This document shows, piece by piece, positions 1-9,544 of a stretch of DNA of 64,000 nt (position 1 is its first letter; each line of letters starts with the position of its first letter). The notes beneath the pieces are model-generated. The model did not search any database and had not been told where the DNA came from. It was given only the letters and a program-made list of their open reading frames with translations. The stretch covers positions 2,170,001 through 2,234,000 of the forward strand of contig JQNH01000001.1 of the NCBI GenBank assembly GCA_000745135.1, read 5' to 3'. The translations under genes were made by a program, and so were the position numbers. This DNA comes from Rhizobiales bacterium YIM 77505. Lineage in GTDB: Bacteria > Pseudomonadota > Alphaproteobacteria > Rhizobiales > Beijerinckiaceae.

Positions 1-71
1 TAAGTGCGAGCGGCGGGGCGGGTCAAGCCCGCATGGTGTGGCTGCCCACGAGGCGCCTTGGGGGGCCGCAC

Positions 72-91
72 GGACTCTGCTGCGAAGCAGC
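72..91. repeat. short palindromic repeat, copy A
   Basis: A palindrome of the form ggactctgctgcg-a-agcagc lies in the non-coding stretch before the first gene. Close copies lie at 6318-6337 and, inverted, at 22809-22827, all in intergenic DNA. It looks like a REP-type intergenic palindrome. Nothing in 1-262 is convincingly protein-coding. Confidence 0.45.
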
Positions 92-262
92 ACAATACAG
101 ATGGCGCTCCAGACGAAAGCCCAGCCCAACCGCAAGTCAAACCCGATCGGATCAGGCTGTCGACATGCCCTGCCATGTTGGACACGCATGGCAAAGCTTC
201 GGAAACCGCGCTGGTTCTTGCACGTTGTCCCGCCAGTTCGCAACAGTATTCGAGGCTTCGCA

Positions 263-619
263 ATGGCTATGGACCGCAATGACGAACTTCATTCCACGCG
301 CACAACCTTAAGCCAAGACCATGACGTCATGGTGAACCCGAGCCCTACCAGCACGGTGTACGAGCGCGAACGTGTCTATGATCGTGAGGGCGGCGGCTCC
401 AACTTCCTCGCCTTCCTCATCGGTGGGCTGGTGATCGCGATCGGCCTTCTGGCCTTCCTGTTCTATGACGGAGGCGCCACGAACGATGTGAGCACCACCT
501 CCAGCACCACGCCGCGGATCGAGTCTCCGGCTTCGCCGAGCGCCGGCGCGAGCGGGACGGCGGCTCCTGCAAGCCCAAGCCGTCCGGCTTCACCCACTTC
601 CCCCGCGAATCCGCAGTAA
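263..619 (+). CDS. small single-pass membrane protein with Ser/Pro/Thr tail
   Basis: The 118-residue product has a hydrophilic N-terminus, one clear membrane helix at about residues 48-68 (NFLAFLIGGLVIAIGLLAFL) and a low-complexity Ser/Ala/Pro/Thr tail ending SPANPQ. The start at 263 is chosen because GAGG lies seven bases upstream; an in-frame ATG at 329 would give 96 residues. I recognise no named family. The next gene has the same architecture and the same PANPQ end, so the two look like tandem paralogues of an envelope protein. The tail is probably extracytoplasmic by the positive-inside pattern, but that is inference. A strong terminator follows immediately. Confidence 0.7.
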   Translation: MAMDRNDELHSTRTTLSQDHDVMVNPSPTSTVYERERVYDREGGGSNFLAFLIGGLVIAIGLLAFLFYDGGATNDVSTTSSTTPRIESPASPSAGASGTAAPASPSRPASPTSPANPQ

Positions 620-629
620 GGAACGGGTG

Positions 630-676
630 CAGGGGGACGCCCATGTGCGTCTCCCTGAATTTCTCTTTTTCTTTCA
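630..676 (+). terminator. rho-independent terminator
   Basis: An 11-bp stem (CAGGGGGACGC / GCGTCTCCCTG, one G-T pair) with a six-base loop at 630-657 is followed by a T-rich run (tttctctttttctttc). It lies 10 bases after the stop of the small membrane protein gene and separates it from its paralogue. Confidence 0.8.
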
Positions 677-761
677 ATAGCTTGAATGATCATTCGAGCT
701 TGCCTTGGCAACTTTCGTGACGCCCAGGCGTTAGCCCCCGACCACGGCGAAGGAGATGACC

Positions 762-1070
762 ATGGCCGTAGATCCCCGCGATCCCTATGATCGCACCACC
801 ACGACCACAACCGGGACCACCCAGACGTCCTACGACACCACGCCGGCGACGCGGCCCCATCGCTCAGGATCAGCATGGGGCTGGGGTATCGGGGCCTTAG
901 TGGTTCTGATCGCCTTGATCGCCCTGTTCTCCATGAATTGGGGCGGCGACGTCGCCACCACGAGTTCCACGAGCGAGCGACCGGCCGCCACGGGGAGCGT
1001 CTCCCCGTCGGGGTCGTCAACGGCGCCTTCGACCCCGTCGACGCCAAACCGGCCGGCCAATCCGCAGTAG
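762..1070 (+). CDS. small single-pass membrane protein, paralogue of preceding gene
   Basis: The 102-residue product has a Thr-rich N-terminal segment, one membrane helix near residues 40-60 (WGIGALVVLIALIALF) and a Ser/Thr/Pro tail ending NRPANPQ. The ATG at 762 is preceded by AGGAG six bases away; an ATG at 756 overlaps that ribosome-binding site and is unlikely. The layout and the identical last five residues match the gene at 263-619. Function unknown; probably an inner-membrane-anchored envelope protein. It has its own downstream terminator, so the pair is not obviously one operon. Confidence 0.75.
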   Translation: MAVDPRDPYDRTTTTTTGTTQTSYDTTPATRPHRSGSAWGWGIGALVVLIALIALFSMNWGGDVATTSSTSERPAATGSVSPSGSSTAPSTPSTPNRPANPQ

Positions 1071-1100
1071 CCGGCTCCCGACCATCAGCGATCTTCCAGA

Positions 1101-1136
1101 GAAGGGCCTGACGCTTCTGTCGGGCCCTTCTTCATC
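1101..1136 (+). terminator. rho-independent terminator
   Basis: GAAGGGCC (1101-1108) pairs with GGCCCTTC (1123-1130), followed by TTCATC. It sits between the converging small membrane protein gene (+) and the minus-strand gene ending at 1132. The T-run is weak. Confidence 0.6.
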
Positions 1137-1440
1137 GGCGGACCAACCATCGGCTCAAGCCGAAGGCTGCGGCTGCCCAGACGAGAGCCGCCAGCGCGCG
1201 TATCTGCAGGAGGAGCGGCGCCTCGCGGCCGACCGGCGCGAACCAGGGAAGGCCAAGGGCGGTCACGAGCCAGCCCGTCAGGATGGATGACGCGACGGCG
1301 GCGATCACGGCGATGAACACCTTGCCAAACTGGTCCGCATGCCAGCCAAGATAAGCGGCAACCACCACGATGGCTGGATCGAGCGCCGCGAGCAGCCAGG
1401 CCGACCAGGATGGGGCGGCAGGAGCAATCACTTGGCCCAC
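1132..1440 (-). CDS. small hydrophobic membrane protein downstream of gatA
   Basis: The 102-residue, very hydrophobic protein has about three predicted membrane helices (roughly residues 10-30, 38-62 and 78-95) and ends in RRWLVRR-like basic residues. It starts 13 bases inside the end of gatA, so the two are probably translationally coupled. I recognise no family. The role cannot be deduced from context; it is likely an inner-membrane protein of unknown function. Confidence 0.6.
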   Translation of the reverse strand: MGQVIAPAAPSWSAWLLAALDPAIVVVAAYLGWHADQFGKVFIAVIAAVASSILTGWLVTALGLPWFAPVGREAPLLLQIRALAALVWAAAAFGLSRWLVRR

Positions 1441-2945
1441 CAGGGCTCCGGCAAGACCATGCGCCCTGCGGCCTCCTCGATGATCTGCCCGGCTGCGAAG
1501 AGGGTCTCTTCGTCGAAGGGGCGGCCGATGAGCTGGAGGGCCAAAGGCAACCCTTGAGAGTCGAGCCCGGCCGGGACGGCGATCCCTGGCAAGCCGGCCA
1601 TGTTCACGGTGACCGTGAAAATGTCGTTGAGATACATCTCGACAGGGTCGGCAGAGCCCTTCTCGCCGATCTCGAAGGCGGCCGAGGGCGTCGCCGGGGT
1701 CAAGATCGCGTCGACGCCCTGCGCATAGACCGCCTCGAAGTCGCGCTTGATGAGCGTGCGGATCTTCTGCGCCCGCACATAGTAGGCGTCGTAGTAGCCG
1801 GCGGACAGCACATAGGTGCCGATCATCACCCGCCGCTTCACCTCGCGGCCAAAGCCCGCGGCGCGGGTCTTCTCGTATTGCTCGATGATGTCGCGGCCCG
1901 GGACCCTGAGGCCGTAGCGCACACCGTCATAGCGGGCGAGGTTGGAGGAGGCCTCCGCCGGCGCCACGATGTAGTAGGCCGGGAGCGCGTATTTCGTGTG
2001 CGGCAGCGACACCTCGACGATCTCGGCGCCGGCGCTCTTCAGCCACGCCGCGCCTTCGCTCCACAGCCTCTCGATTTCGGCCGGCATGCCATCAAGGCGA
2101 TATTCCTTGGGGATCCCGATCCTGAGGCCTTTGACGCCGCGGGACACGGCCGCCTCGTAGTCGGGAACCGGAAGGTCGGCGCAGGTGGTGTCCTTCGGGT
2201 CCGGGCCTGCCATCGAGCGCAGCAGGATGGCGCAATCGCGCACGGTACGCGCGATCGGCCCTGCCTGGTCGAGAGAGGACGCGAAGGCGACGATCCCCCA
2301 GCGCGAGCAGCGGCCATAGGTCGGCTTGATGCCGACGGTGCCGGTGAACGCAGCGGGCTGGCGGATGGAACCGCCGGTGTCCGTCGCCGTGGCGCCAAGG
2401 CACAGGCGCGCAGCGACCGCCGCCGCCGAGCCGCCGGAGGAGCCGCCAGGCACGAGATGCGCGCCCTCGATCGCCCCCTCCTGCGCCGCGTGCACATTGG
2501 AGCCGCGGCGCCGCCAGGGGTTCACCACCGGCCCGAAGGCGCTCGTCTCGTTCGACGAGCCCATGGCGAACTCGTCGTTGTTGAGCTTGCCGAGCATCAC
2601 CGCGCCGTCTCTCCAGAGCTGCTCAGTGACGGTGGATTCGTAAGGCGGCTCGAACCCTTTCAGGATGTTGGAGCAGGCGGTGGTGACCGTGCCCTTGGTG
2701 CAGAACAGGTCCTTGACGCCGAGCGGGATCCCTTCCAGCGGCCGCGCCTCTCCGGCCATGATCTTGGCATCCGCCACGGCGGCCATGCCAAGCGCCTTCT
2801 CCGGGGTCTCGAGCACATAGGCGTTGAGGACCCGCGCCTGCTCGATGGCGGCGATGTGAGCCTTGGCGAGTTCCGTGGCGGAGAAGCGCTTGGCTTTCAG
2901 CCCGTCGCGGGCCTCGGCAAGGGTGAGATGGGTGAGATCGTTCAC
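1428..2945 (-). CDS. gatA: Asp/Glu-tRNA(Asn/Gln) amidotransferase subunit A
   Basis: The 505-residue amidase-family subunit releases ammonia from glutamine so that GatCAB can convert Glu-tRNA(Gln) or Asp-tRNA(Asn) to the amidated form. The amidase signature is intact: catalytic Lys78 in GVKDLF, the Gly/Ser loop [12 protein letters not shown] around 166-176 with the cis-Ser, and the Ser nucleophile near 193 in DTGGSIR. The start codon appears to be GTG at 2945. An extra segment of about 15 residues (around 150-165) lies just before the Gly/Ser loop compared with the short form of the family. gatC lies 120 bp upstream; gatB is not in the window. Confidence 0.97.
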   Translation of the reverse strand: MNDLTHLTLAEARDGLKAKRFSATELAKAHIAAIEQARVLNAYVLETPEKALGMAAVADAKIMAGEARPLEGIPLGVKDLFCTKGTVTTACSNILKGFEPPYESTVTEQLWRDGAVMLGKLNNDEFAMGSSNETSAFGPVVNPWRRRGSNVHAAQEGAIEGAHLVPGGSSGGSAAAVAARLCLGATATDTGGSIRQPAAFTGTVGIKPTYGRCSRWGIVAFASSLDQAGPIARTVRDCAILLRSMAGPDPKDTTCADLPVPDYEAAVSRGVKGLRIGIPKEYRLDGMPAEIERLWSEGAAWLKSAGAEIVEVSLPHTKYALPAYYIVAPAEASSNLARYDGVRYGLRVPGRDIIEQYEKTRAAGFGREVKRRVMIGTYVLSAGYYDAYYVRAQKIRTLIKRDFEAVYAQGVDAILTPATPSAAFEIGEKGSADPVEMYLNDIFTVTVNMAGLPGIAVPAGLDSQGLPLALQLIGRPFDEETLFAAGQIIEEAAGRMVLPEPWWAK

Positions 2946-3065
2946 TGGAATTCCGTTTCCGTTTGCGTCCTGGCCGGGCCTGGCCGGCCATCTCGGGCAG
3001 GATGGGCGCCCGGCGGATCAGGGACCCGAGTCTCGGCCTGGGGTTCGTCAGGAGCCGCGCTGCGC

Positions 3066-3353
3066 CTATTCGACCACCTTCGGCACCAGAAAGAAGTTGT
3101 CCTCGGTCGCCGGCGCGTTCTTGACGATGAGCTCGGGATAGCCCCCGTCGGTCACCACATCCCGGCGCTTCTTCATCGTCATGGGAGTGACCGACGTCAT
3201 CGGCTCGACGCCCGAGACGTCGACCTCGTTGAGCTGCTCGACGAAGGAGAGGATGGCGTTGAGCTCGCCCCGAAGGTGCGGCAGCTCCTCATCCGAAACC
3301 GCGATCCGCGCAAGACGCGCGATGCGCCGGACCGTATCGAGATCGACCGTCAT
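3066..3353 (-). CDS. gatC: Asp/Glu-tRNA amidotransferase subunit C
   Basis: The 95-residue protein has the normal GatC length and opening ([20 protein letters not shown]). It carries the conserved '[29 protein letters not shown]' pattern, described here only by its ends at about residues 27 and 55. GatC wraps around GatA and stabilises GatA-GatB assembly. It is followed by gatA on the same strand after 120 bp, an arrangement usual in Hyphomicrobiales. The reading of the family is secure. Confidence 0.95.
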   Translation of the reverse strand: MTVDLDTVRRIARLARIAVSDEELPHLRGELNAILSFVEQLNEVDVSGVEPMTSVTPMTMKKRRDVVTDGGYPELIVKNAPATEDNFFLVPKVVE

Positions 3354-3435
3354 ATCTGATCCGAGTGGAGGAAGTCGGGCGCGCTATAGCACCGCCCCCT
3401 CCGCTGCCGCAACGCGCAGGCTCAGGACGAACCGC

Positions 3436-4182
3436 TCAGGTGATGACCGTCCGCGGATCGGCGGTCTCGGGAACGCTGATGGCGCGGCTGTGCCGCCATT
3501 TGGCGATGCTGTGGGCAAGGCCGATGGCGGCGATGATCGTGGCAAGGCCGAGGATCACGAAGCGCCTGACCGTCCGCTGTGGATCCCCGCCTCGTCGTGC
3601 CCCGGGGCGAGCAAGATCGGCGCGGATCTGCGCAAGGTCGATCGGCTGCGGGGCGCCCGGCACTCGCTTGTGCAAGGGCGCCGCGCGCCTGCCTTCGCCG
3701 CGACCGACGAACACGATGTCCTCCTGAGGCACCGGCCTGCCTTGGCGAAGGCCACTCCGCCCCTCGGGAGACGTCGTTGCCGAGGGCCCGCCGGAACGCA
3801 GCCGCTCCACCCCGCATTCCCGCCCCACCATGGCCCCGTTGACCTTCGGGGAAGCGGGGCCGGCCGCCCCCTTGTCGCGCGCCGCGGCGGGCAGAAGCCG
3901 ATCGCCATCAGCAGCGCGCAGCGCCGGAATGCCGGCGCCCCCGTTGGAAGGGGTCGCCACGAGGGCCGGCGGCCGGTCGAAGCGAAGGCTCGCGCGGGCT
4001 GTGGAGGTCCCCGGCCAAGACCCGAACGGATCGACCCTCACCCAGCCGGTGCTCGGCACCTCGGAATCGACCACCACGACGCGAAGGGCGCGGCCGTTCG
4101 AGAGATCCCGCTCAGAGCCCAAGGTCCCGCCCCGACATGGTGAATGATCGGTAAGGGGACTATGGCAGCAGCCCGCCCGCAA
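3436..4182 (-). CDS. hypothetical protein with C-terminal membrane anchor
   Basis: An open frame of up to 248 codons (TTG at 4182) fills the space between gatC and the MBL hydrolase gene. Third codon positions are strongly G/C, as in neighbouring real genes, and one hydrophobic segment lies near the C-terminus (FVILGLATIIAAIGLAHSIA), followed by a short basic tail. The rest is Arg/Pro/Gly-rich without a recognised domain. The start is uncertain; a GTG in the RVVVVDSEV region is an alternative. It could be a tail-anchored protein or a chance open frame in GC-rich DNA. Confidence 0.4.
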   Translation of the reverse strand: MRAGCCHSPLTDHSPCRGGTLGSERDLSNGRALRVVVVDSEVPSTGWVRVDPFGSWPGTSTARASLRFDRPPALVATPSNGGAGIPALRAADGDRLLPAAARDKGAAGPASPKVNGAMVGRECGVERLRSGGPSATTSPEGRSGLRQGRPVPQEDIVFVGRGEGRRAAPLHKRVPGAPQPIDLAQIRADLARPGARRGGDPQRTVRRFVILGLATIIAAIGLAHSIAKWRHSRAISVPETADPRTVIT

Positions 4183-4223
4183 GGCTACGAGAGGGTGAAG
4201 AAAAGGTTAAAGACGCGCTCGCC

Positions 4224-4925
4224 TCAGGTCACGCGCACGGCCGTGTGCTTGTGCGGCACCACCACTTGGATGCCGCTCCCGTCCATGGCGGCCACGAAGC
4301 GATCCGCGGTCGGCTCGATGATCGGGAACGAACCGTAGTGGCAGGGAATAACGGCCTTTGGCTTGAAGAAGCGCTTGATGGCGAGCGCCGCCGTTTCCGG
4401 GCCCATCGTGAACCGGTCGCCGATGGGCGCCATGATGACCTCCGGCTGGTGGAGCTCGGCGATAAGCGCCATGTCGCCGAAAATGTCCGTGTCGCCCATG
4501 TGATAGACGGTCGGCTCGCCGGGCGCCTTGATGATCGCCCCGTTGGCGCTGCCGAGGGGGAAGGCGACGCCGGCCTCGATCATGGCGGCGGAGTGATCGG
4601 CCCGCACGAGCGTGACCGTGAAGCCGCCCTGGTCGGTGGTGCCCCCCGTGTTCATGGGGTCGAACGTCTCGAGCCCCTTCGACGCCAGCCACATGCACAG
4701 GTCATAGTTCGTCACGACCTTGGCGCCGGTCGCCTTTGCGATCTCCACCGCGTCGCCGACGTGGTCGCCATGGCCGTGCGTGATGATGATGTGAGTGGCG
4801 CCCTCGGTCGCCCGGGCGCGGTCGCCGTCGAAGGCCGGGTTACCCGTAAAGAAAGGATCGATGAGGACGACCTTGTCAGAGAAGTCGAGACGGAAGGCGG
4901 AATGACCGAACCACGTGATCCTCAT
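4224..4925 (-). CDS. UPF0173 metal-dependent hydrolase (MBL fold)
   Basis: The 233-residue protein belongs to the metallo-beta-lactamase-fold UPF0173 family (UlaG/YtkL type). Zinc-binding motifs are visible: HGHGDHVGD near residue 50, an ADHS motif near 110, GDTDIFGDM near 147 and CHYGSFPI near 198. The exact substrate of the family is unknown. The start is supported by GAGGAG upstream. The gene is divergent from ruvX across about 200 bp that holds a conserved palindrome. Confidence 0.92.
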   Translation of the reverse strand: MRITWFGHSAFRLDFSDKVVLIDPFFTGNPAFDGDRARATEGATHIIITHGHGDHVGDAVEIAKATGAKVVTNYDLCMWLASKGLETFDPMNTGGTTDQGGFTVTLVRADHSAAMIEAGVAFPLGSANGAIIKAPGEPTVYHMGDTDIFGDMALIAELHQPEVIMAPIGDRFTMGPETAALAIKRFFKPKAVIPCHYGSFPIIEPTADRFVAAMDGSGIQVVVPHKHTAVRVT

Positions 4926-5040
4926 TGTCGCATCTCCTCACAGCGGTCTTTGACAGGGAAAGCCTCAGATCACGGTGCGTCTTGATCGAGCAGCTGGAAC
5001 GCATGAACGTGATCGCCCCCATCGCTCGAATATGCTGTTG

Positions 5041-5067
5041 GCCGAAAAGCGGTTTCCACTTTTCGGC
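5041..5067. repeat. palindrome of the CCGAAAAG...CTTTTCGG type
   Basis: GCCGAAAAG and CTTTTCGGC form a perfect 9-bp inverted repeat around a nine-base spacer (cggtttcca), about 60 bp before ruvX. From general knowledge, palindromes of this form are dispersed in Hyphomicrobiales genomes; only this copy was seen in the window. Confidence 0.5.
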
Positions 5068-5129
5068 TGCTTGCTCTAGGCTGCCCGCCGCGCCAGGACA
5101 AGGATCCAGAGCGTCCGGCGCAACGACCG

Positions 5130-5669
5130 ATGAGCGAATTTCCCCCCGAGTTCTCCGCCCTGCCCCGCCTTGCCCGGCTCCTCGGCATCGACCTTGGCAC
5201 GAAGACGATCGGGCTCGCCCTTTCCGATGTGGAACGCCGCATCGCCACCCCCCTCGAGACCATCAAGCGCAGCAAGTTCACCATCGACGCGAGCGCGATC
5301 CGGGACATCGTGGAACGGTTCGAAGTGCAAGGCCTGGTCCTCGGCCTGCCGCTCAACATGGACGGGACGGAGGGCCCGCGCGCCCAGGCGGCGCGCGCCT
5401 TCGCCCGCAACCTCGCCCCGGTCGTGAAGCGACCCATCGCCTTCTGGGACGAGCGACTGTCGACCGTCGCCGTGACCCGCACCTTGCTGGACGCCGATAC
5501 CTCCCGGGCCCGGCGCGGCGCGCTGGTCGATAAATTGGCAGCTGCCTACATCTTGCAAGGCTTCCTCGATCGTCTCGCCCGGCCTGAGCCATGGAGCGCG
5601 CCGGAGCGGGAGCAAAGCTGGAACGAAGAGAACGTGCCGGAACAGAATTTGCGCTCACCTCGAACGTGA
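5130..5669 (+). CDS. ruvX: Holliday junction resolvase-like RuvX (YqgF)
   Basis: The 179-residue RNase H-fold protein has the family hallmarks: [17 protein letters not shown] near the N-terminus with the first catalytic Asp, [17 protein letters not shown] in the middle, and [11 protein letters not shown] followed by [14 protein letters not shown] with the C-terminal acidic site. Members are putative Holliday-junction resolvases and also act in 16S rRNA 5'-end maturation in E. coli. The last 25 residues are a non-conserved tail. Location near gatC/gatA and pyrB is common in this order. Confidence 0.93.
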   Translation: MSEFPPEFSALPRLARLLGIDLGTKTIGLALSDVERRIATPLETIKRSKFTIDASAIRDIVERFEVQGLVLGLPLNMDGTEGPRAQAARAFARNLAPVVKRPIAFWDERLSTVAVTRTLLDADTSRARRGALVDKLAAAYILQGFLDRLARPEPWSAPEREQSWNEENVPEQNLRSPRT

Positions 5670-5761
5670 TGTCGGCTCAACCGTTGAGGACCTGATTTTA
5701 CTTGTGTAACCGGTGATTGCGTTGGTAGAAATCTGCTGCCGTTCCCACCTCTCGATTGATT

Positions 5762-5968
5762 ATGCCCTCATCCCGGAGTTTATCTGAGCCAGACCCAGAC
5801 CAGGATGGTCCCCCCATCGATCTCGATCCACCGGACGCTGCCCGGTACATCGCCGACATGACCGACGCGCTCGCGGAGCTCGCCCGCGGCTCCGGCTTCG
5901 GGTTCCTGGCCTATCTTCTGAATCTGGCGCAGGCGGAGGCTCGGCGCTTGGTCGAACAAGAACCTTAG
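5762..5968 (+). CDS. small conserved hypothetical protein
   Basis: A 68-residue acidic protein with the core DPPDAARYIADMTDALAELA followed by SGFGFLAYLLNLAQAEA, ending in EQEP. Two amphipathic helices are likely; there is no signal peptide or full membrane span. I have a general memory of similar short proteins in Hyphomicrobiales but no named function. The ATG at 5762 is used; a TTG two codons earlier is in frame. Confidence 0.6.
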   Translation: MPSSRSLSEPDPDQDGPPIDLDPPDAARYIADMTDALAELARGSGFGFLAYLLNLAQAEARRLVEQEP

Positions 5969-5990
5969 CGCCCTGTCCAATCGGTTGGCG

Positions 5991-6062
5991 CATGTCCTCT
6001 TCGCTTGCGAGGATGAGGCACGCAGGCCAGACGCCCGCACCACGACTTGCCGCGCAGCACCG
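5991..6062 (+). repeat. intergenic repeat family 1, copy 1
   Basis: This stretch (catgtcctcttcgcttgcga onward, through acgcaggccagacgc and gacttgccgcgcagcac) is repeated in the opposite orientation at 22808-22880. Both copies are intergenic and share blocks in the same order. It belongs to the 5,971-6,437 region, which has no gene I can support. Confidence 0.55.
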
Positions 6063-6136
6063 AACAGGTGTCGCCACAGAAGAGGCGCCGCTGCGCGGCT
6101 TCATTATTGCGCTTCCGCCCGGGCAGCCTTCCACTG

Positions 6137-6202
6137 CGCTTCGCTCCGTCGCAGGCTTCCGGGAAAGGGCGGTGGAGGTTCTGGTGTGAACTTCTGTCGT
6201 GG
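6137..6202 (+). repeat. intergenic repeat family 2, copy 1
   Basis: The sequence from cgcttcgctccgt through gaggttctggtgtgaac to gtcgtgg has a close copy in the same orientation at 10552-10618. Both copies lie in gaps beside the pyrB-dprA block. Together with family 1 and the palindrome at 6318-6337 it makes the 5,971-6,437 gap a cluster of small repeats. Confidence 0.5.
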
Positions 6203-6317
6203 TGCACGCGCGAACCTTGAATCATGGTTTGGCACCACCCCCTTCACACCCTCCCCCCTCTTTCCCGGATGCGTCGAGCGCGATCAGCGCGGAACGCCGT
6301 CCGGGACGGAAGCGCAA

Positions 6318-6337
6318 GGACTCTGCTGCGCAGCAGC
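6318..6337. repeat. short palindromic repeat, copy B
   Basis: ggactctgctgcgcagcagc, nearly identical to copy A at 72-91 and to the inverted copy at 22809-22827. The core CTGCTGCGCAGCAG is self-complementary and could fold in RNA or DNA. Confidence 0.5.
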
Positions 6338-6437
6338 GCCGTATGGATCGCTGCAGGTGCAGGCCAAGCCCGACGGTGGATCGACCGGTCGGATAAGCCT
6401 GTAGGCGCCCGGCGGAGATCGGGCTGGGCTACTGGCC

Positions 6438-7589
6438 TCAGGCAGGCAGAGAGACGGCGTTGTTGGGGTGCCGGATCAGCCGCCCGGCCAGTTCGAGCTC
6501 GAGCAGAATGCCTTGCACGGCGCTGATCGGCAGTCCCGCCTCGCGTGCGAGTTCGTCGAGGGAGACTGGCGCCGGGCCGAGGAGGCGCAAGATCCCCCTC
6601 TCTTCGTCTCGCGCCGGCGCGTCTGCGGCCTCTCCGACCGGCCAATCTTCGCCCGGCTCCCAGTCCTCCGTATAAGAAGCTGAGCTCGGCTCCCGAGCCG
6701 CTGGGACCGGCACGCGACCGGAGGCCGCGAGCGGCGTCAGGGCTTCGATCACGTGCTCGGGCGCGGCGCAGAGGGTGGCGCCCTGCCGGATCAGGTCGTT
6801 CGTGCCTTCCGCCCGCGGATCGAGCGGGGAGCCTGGCACCGCGAAGACTTCGCGGCCTTGCTCGAGGGCAAAGCGTGCGGTGATGAGGGACCCGGACTTG
6901 CGCGCCGCCTCGACAACCACCACGCCGAGCGACAGGCCCGACACGATGCGGTTGCGGCGCGGGAAGTCCTGGCTGCGCGGCTCCCACCACAGCGGCATCT
7001 CGGAAACCGCCACACCTCCCTCCTCGACGATGCGTTCGAGGAGGGGCTCGTTCTCGGCAGGATAGATGCGGGCATGGCCGCCGGCGAGGACGGCCGCCGT
7101 ACCTGTCACGAGCGCCCCCTTGTGCGCCCGTGTGTCGATGCCCCGCGCCAGCCCCGAGACCACGGTGAAGCCGGCCGCGCCGAGGGCACGCGCCAGCCGC
7201 TCGGTGAAGGCGAGCCCGGCCGCCGAGGCGTTGCGCGAACCGATGATCGCCACCGTCGGCCGTCGCAGCGCCTCGAGATTCCCCCTCACCGCCAGGAGCG
7301 GCGGCGCCGATTCGATGGCAGCCAGTGCGCGAGGGTAATCGGGCTCGCCACGCGCCACGAACTGGATCCCGAGGCGCGCCGCCGCCAAGAGTTCGCGCTC
7401 CGCCTCGGCGTGCCCCATCACGGTGGCTGCGCGCCCGGCGCGGCGAGAGAGATGAGGCCAAGCCTCAAGGGCGGCTGATGCGCTGCCGAAACGGTCGAGA
7501 AGCGCATAGAAGGTGCGTGGGCCGATATGCTCGGAGCGAATGAGTCTGAGCCAGGCGATCCGCTGCTCGTCGCTGAGCCGTCCGGTCAT
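6438..7589 (-). CDS. dprA: DNA-processing protein DprA
   Basis: The 383-residue Smf/DprA protein loads RecA onto incoming single-stranded DNA during transformation. An N-terminal helical region is followed by the Rossmann-like core: [12 protein letters not shown] near residue 120, [14 protein letters not shown] near 150, [12 protein letters not shown] near 215 and [11 protein letters not shown] near 275. The last 60 residues look like the C-terminal winged-helix domain ([18 protein letters not shown]). ATG at 7589 shares bases with the plsY stop (ATGA), giving tight coupling. Other competence genes are absent from the window. Confidence 0.95.
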   Translation of the reverse strand: MTGRLSDEQRIAWLRLIRSEHIGPRTFYALLDRFGSASAALEAWPHLSRRAGRAATVMGHAEAERELLAAARLGIQFVARGEPDYPRALAAIESAPPLLAVRGNLEALRRPTVAIIGSRNASAAGLAFTERLARALGAAGFTVVSGLARGIDTRAHKGALVTGTAAVLAGGHARIYPAENEPLLERIVEEGGVAVSEMPLWWEPRSQDFPRRNRIVSGLSLGVVVVEAARKSGSLITARFALEQGREVFAVPGSPLDPRAEGTNDLIRQGATLCAAPEHVIEALTPLAASGRVPVPAAREPSSASYTEDWEPGEDWPVGEAADAPARDEERGILRLLGPAPVSLDELAREAGLPISAVQGILLELELAGRLIRHPNNAVSLPA

Positions 7590-8203
7590 GCGGCCCGCCC
7601 GATGCGGCCTTCGGTGCCCGCCAGGAGCCGCTTGATGTTGTCGCGATGCTTCCACCACAGAAGGGCGACGAGGAGGATGAACAGCTCCGCCATCTGCCGC
7701 TCGCCCATGAACCACAGCGTCGGCAGCGTCGCGATGCTCGCAAGGAGCGCTGACAGGGACGAGTAGCGCGTGAGCGCGGCGCAGCCAAGCCAGATGAGCG
7801 CGAAGGCGAGCGCCGCCAGCGGCTTGAGCGCCAAGAGGCAGCCGAGGAAGGTCGCCACCCCCTTGCCGCCCTTGAAGCGAAGCCACACGGGGAAGATGTG
7901 ACCGAGGAAGGCGCCAAGCGCCGCCATCAGGGCGGCATCGGGTCCGAGCCAGGCCGAGGCGACGAGGACCGCGACCGTCCCCTTCAACGCATCGCCCACG
8001 AGCGTCGCCGCGGCCAGCCCCTTGCGGCCCGTGCGCAGCACGTTGGTGGCCCCGATATTCCCGGAGCCGATCCGTCGCACGTCGCCCAGGCCGGCAGCGC
8101 GCGTCAAGACGAGGCCGAACGGGATGGAGCCGAGGAGATAGCCGAGCACGAAGGCAGCGATGAGATACGGCCAACCGTGCACGATGTTGGCAGCCATCGG
8201 CAT
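7586..8203 (-). CDS. plsY: glycerol-3-phosphate acyltransferase PlsY
   Basis: The 205-residue multi-pass inner-membrane enzyme transfers acyl groups from acyl-phosphate to glycerol 3-phosphate, the first step of phospholipid synthesis. Conserved loops are visible: [29 protein letters not shown] near residue 45 and [18 protein letters not shown] near 100-117. Length is normal. An alternative ATG two codons later (MAANI) is possible. It sits between pyrC and dprA with a 4-base overlap into dprA. Confidence 0.96.
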   Translation of the reverse strand: MPMAANIVHGWPYLIAAFVLGYLLGSIPFGLVLTRAAGLGDVRRIGSGNIGATNVLRTGRKGLAAATLVGDALKGTVAVLVASAWLGPDAALMAALGAFLGHIFPVWLRFKGGKGVATFLGCLLALKPLAALAFALIWLGCAALTRYSSLSALLASIATLPTLWFMGERQMAELFILLVALLWWKHRDNIKRLLAGTEGRIGRAA

Positions 8204-8214
8204 GCCTGCCCCCT

Positions 8215-9531
8215 CTAGTCGCGAGCCGCGAGCCGCGGCCGGCCGTCGTAGACGACAGCGCCGCCGACCAGGGTCAGGAGCACCCGGCCCTCGAGCCGCG
8301 CCTCGTCGAAGGGCGAGTTCTTGGAGCGCGAGCGCAGGTTCCGCTTGTCGAGCACGTAGGGCTCGTTCGGATCGAACACGATCAGGTCCGCCGGGGCCCC
8401 GGGCGTGAGGCGGCCCGAAGGAAGCCCCAGGATCTCAGCGGGACGCGAGGAGAGGGCGCGCATGAGCTGAACGAGCGGAACCTGTCCCGAATGGAAGAGC
8501 CGGAGCGCCGCCGAGAGCAGGGTTTCGAGGCCATTGGCACCGTTTGCGGCCTCCGCAAAGGGCAGGCGCTTCGTCTCCACGTCCTGCGGGTTGTGGTCGG
8601 AGACGATGACATCGATGACCCCTTCCGCCAGGGCTTCGATCACCGCCTGGCGGTCCTCCTCATGGCGCAAGGGCGGCGAGAGCTTGCAGAAGGTCTTGTA
8701 GTCGCCCACGTCGTTCTCGTTGAGCGCCAAGTTGTTGATGGAGACGCCGCAGGTGAGTTTCAGGCCCGACTCCTTCGCCCGCCGCACGATCTCGACGGAA
8801 TCGGCGCAGGAGATCATGGCCGCGTGGTAGCGTCCGCCGGTGAGGCGCACGAGGCGCACGTCGCGCTCGAGGATGATCGTCTCCGCCTCGCGTGGAATGC
8901 CTTCGAGCCCGAGGCGCGAGGCCATCTCACCCTCGTTCATCACCCCCTCGCCGACGAGGTCCGGATCCTCGACGTGATGCATAATGAGGGCGTCAAAGGC
9001 ACGCGCATAGGTCAGCGCCCGGCGCATCACCTGGGCGTTTCGCACCGAGCGCGCGCCATCGGTGAAGGCCACCGCCCCAACCTCGCCGAGCAGGCCGAAT
9101 TCCGTCATCTCGCGGCCTTCGAGGCCGCGGGTGATGGCGGCGGCGGGAAGGATATTGACGATCGCCGTGTCGCGGGCGCGACGCTGGACGAAGTCGACGA
9201 TCGCCGGATCGTCGATGACCGGATTGGTGTCGGGCATGCAGACGAGGCTGGTGACGCCGCCCGCCGCCGCCGCCTCGCTCGCGGTCTTCAAGGTTTCGCG
9301 ATGCTCCGCCCCCGGCTCGCCCGTGAAGGCACGCATGTCGATGATGCCGGGTGCCAGCACCTGCCCGCCGCAGTCGACGACCTCCACGAAACGCGGCGCT
9401 TCACTCGCCGCGCCCCAGCGCACCTCGGCGATGAGACCATTGCGGATGAGGACGCTGCCGGCCCCTTCCCGTCCAGACCCGGGATCGACGAGCCGTGCGT
9501 TGGCGAGGAGGAGCGAGGAAGCGGTGGTCAT
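8215..9531 (-). CDS. dihydroorotase-like protein, probably non-catalytic (PyrC')
   Basis: The 438-residue amidohydrolase-fold protein aligns throughout with class I dihydroorotase ([40 protein letters not shown]). Several key residues are changed: the metal-binding HxH after the first strand reads RAF, the substrate Arg of 'LREPG' is replaced (FTGEPG), and the His of the 'CHVS' motif is Met (HAAMIS). The His in MHHVED and the Asp in SDH remain. Loss of three metal ligands argues against catalysis. Inactive PyrC' proteins next to pyrB are known to support aspartate transcarbamoylase assembly in Pseudomonas, so a structural role is likely. Start at 9531 follows GAGGCGGAG; pyrB ends 13 bp upstream. 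Confidence 0.88.
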   Translation of the reverse strand: MTTASSLLLANARLVDPGSGREGAGSVLIRNGLIAEVRWGAASEAPRFVEVVDCGGQVLAPGIIDMRAFTGEPGAEHRETLKTASEAAAAGGVTSLVCMPDTNPVIDDPAIVDFVQRRARDTAIVNILPAAAITRGLEGREMTEFGLLGEVGAVAFTDGARSVRNAQVMRRALTYARAFDALIMHHVEDPDLVGEGVMNEGEMASRLGLEGIPREAETIILERDVRLVRLTGGRYHAAMISCADSVEIVRRAKESGLKLTCGVSINNLALNENDVGDYKTFCKLSPPLRHEEDRQAVIEALAEGVIDVIVSDHNPQDVETKRLPFAEAANGANGLETLLSAALRLFHSGQVPLVQLMRALSSRPAEILGLPSGRLTPGAPADLIVFDPNEPYVLDKRNLRSRSKNSPFDEARLEGRVLLTLVGGAVVYDGRPRLAARD

Positions 9532-9544
9532 GGCGCGCTCCGCC

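Noticed and set aside
1410-3359. Long plus-strand open frame opposite gatA and gatC
   Set aside because: It is Arg/Gly/Asp-rich nonsense mirroring two clear minus-strand genes; long antisense frames are expected at this GC content.
7590-8174. N-terminal extension of the DprA frame into plsY
   Set aside because: The extension reads plsY in the wrong frame; DprA proper starts at 7589 with ATGA coupling.
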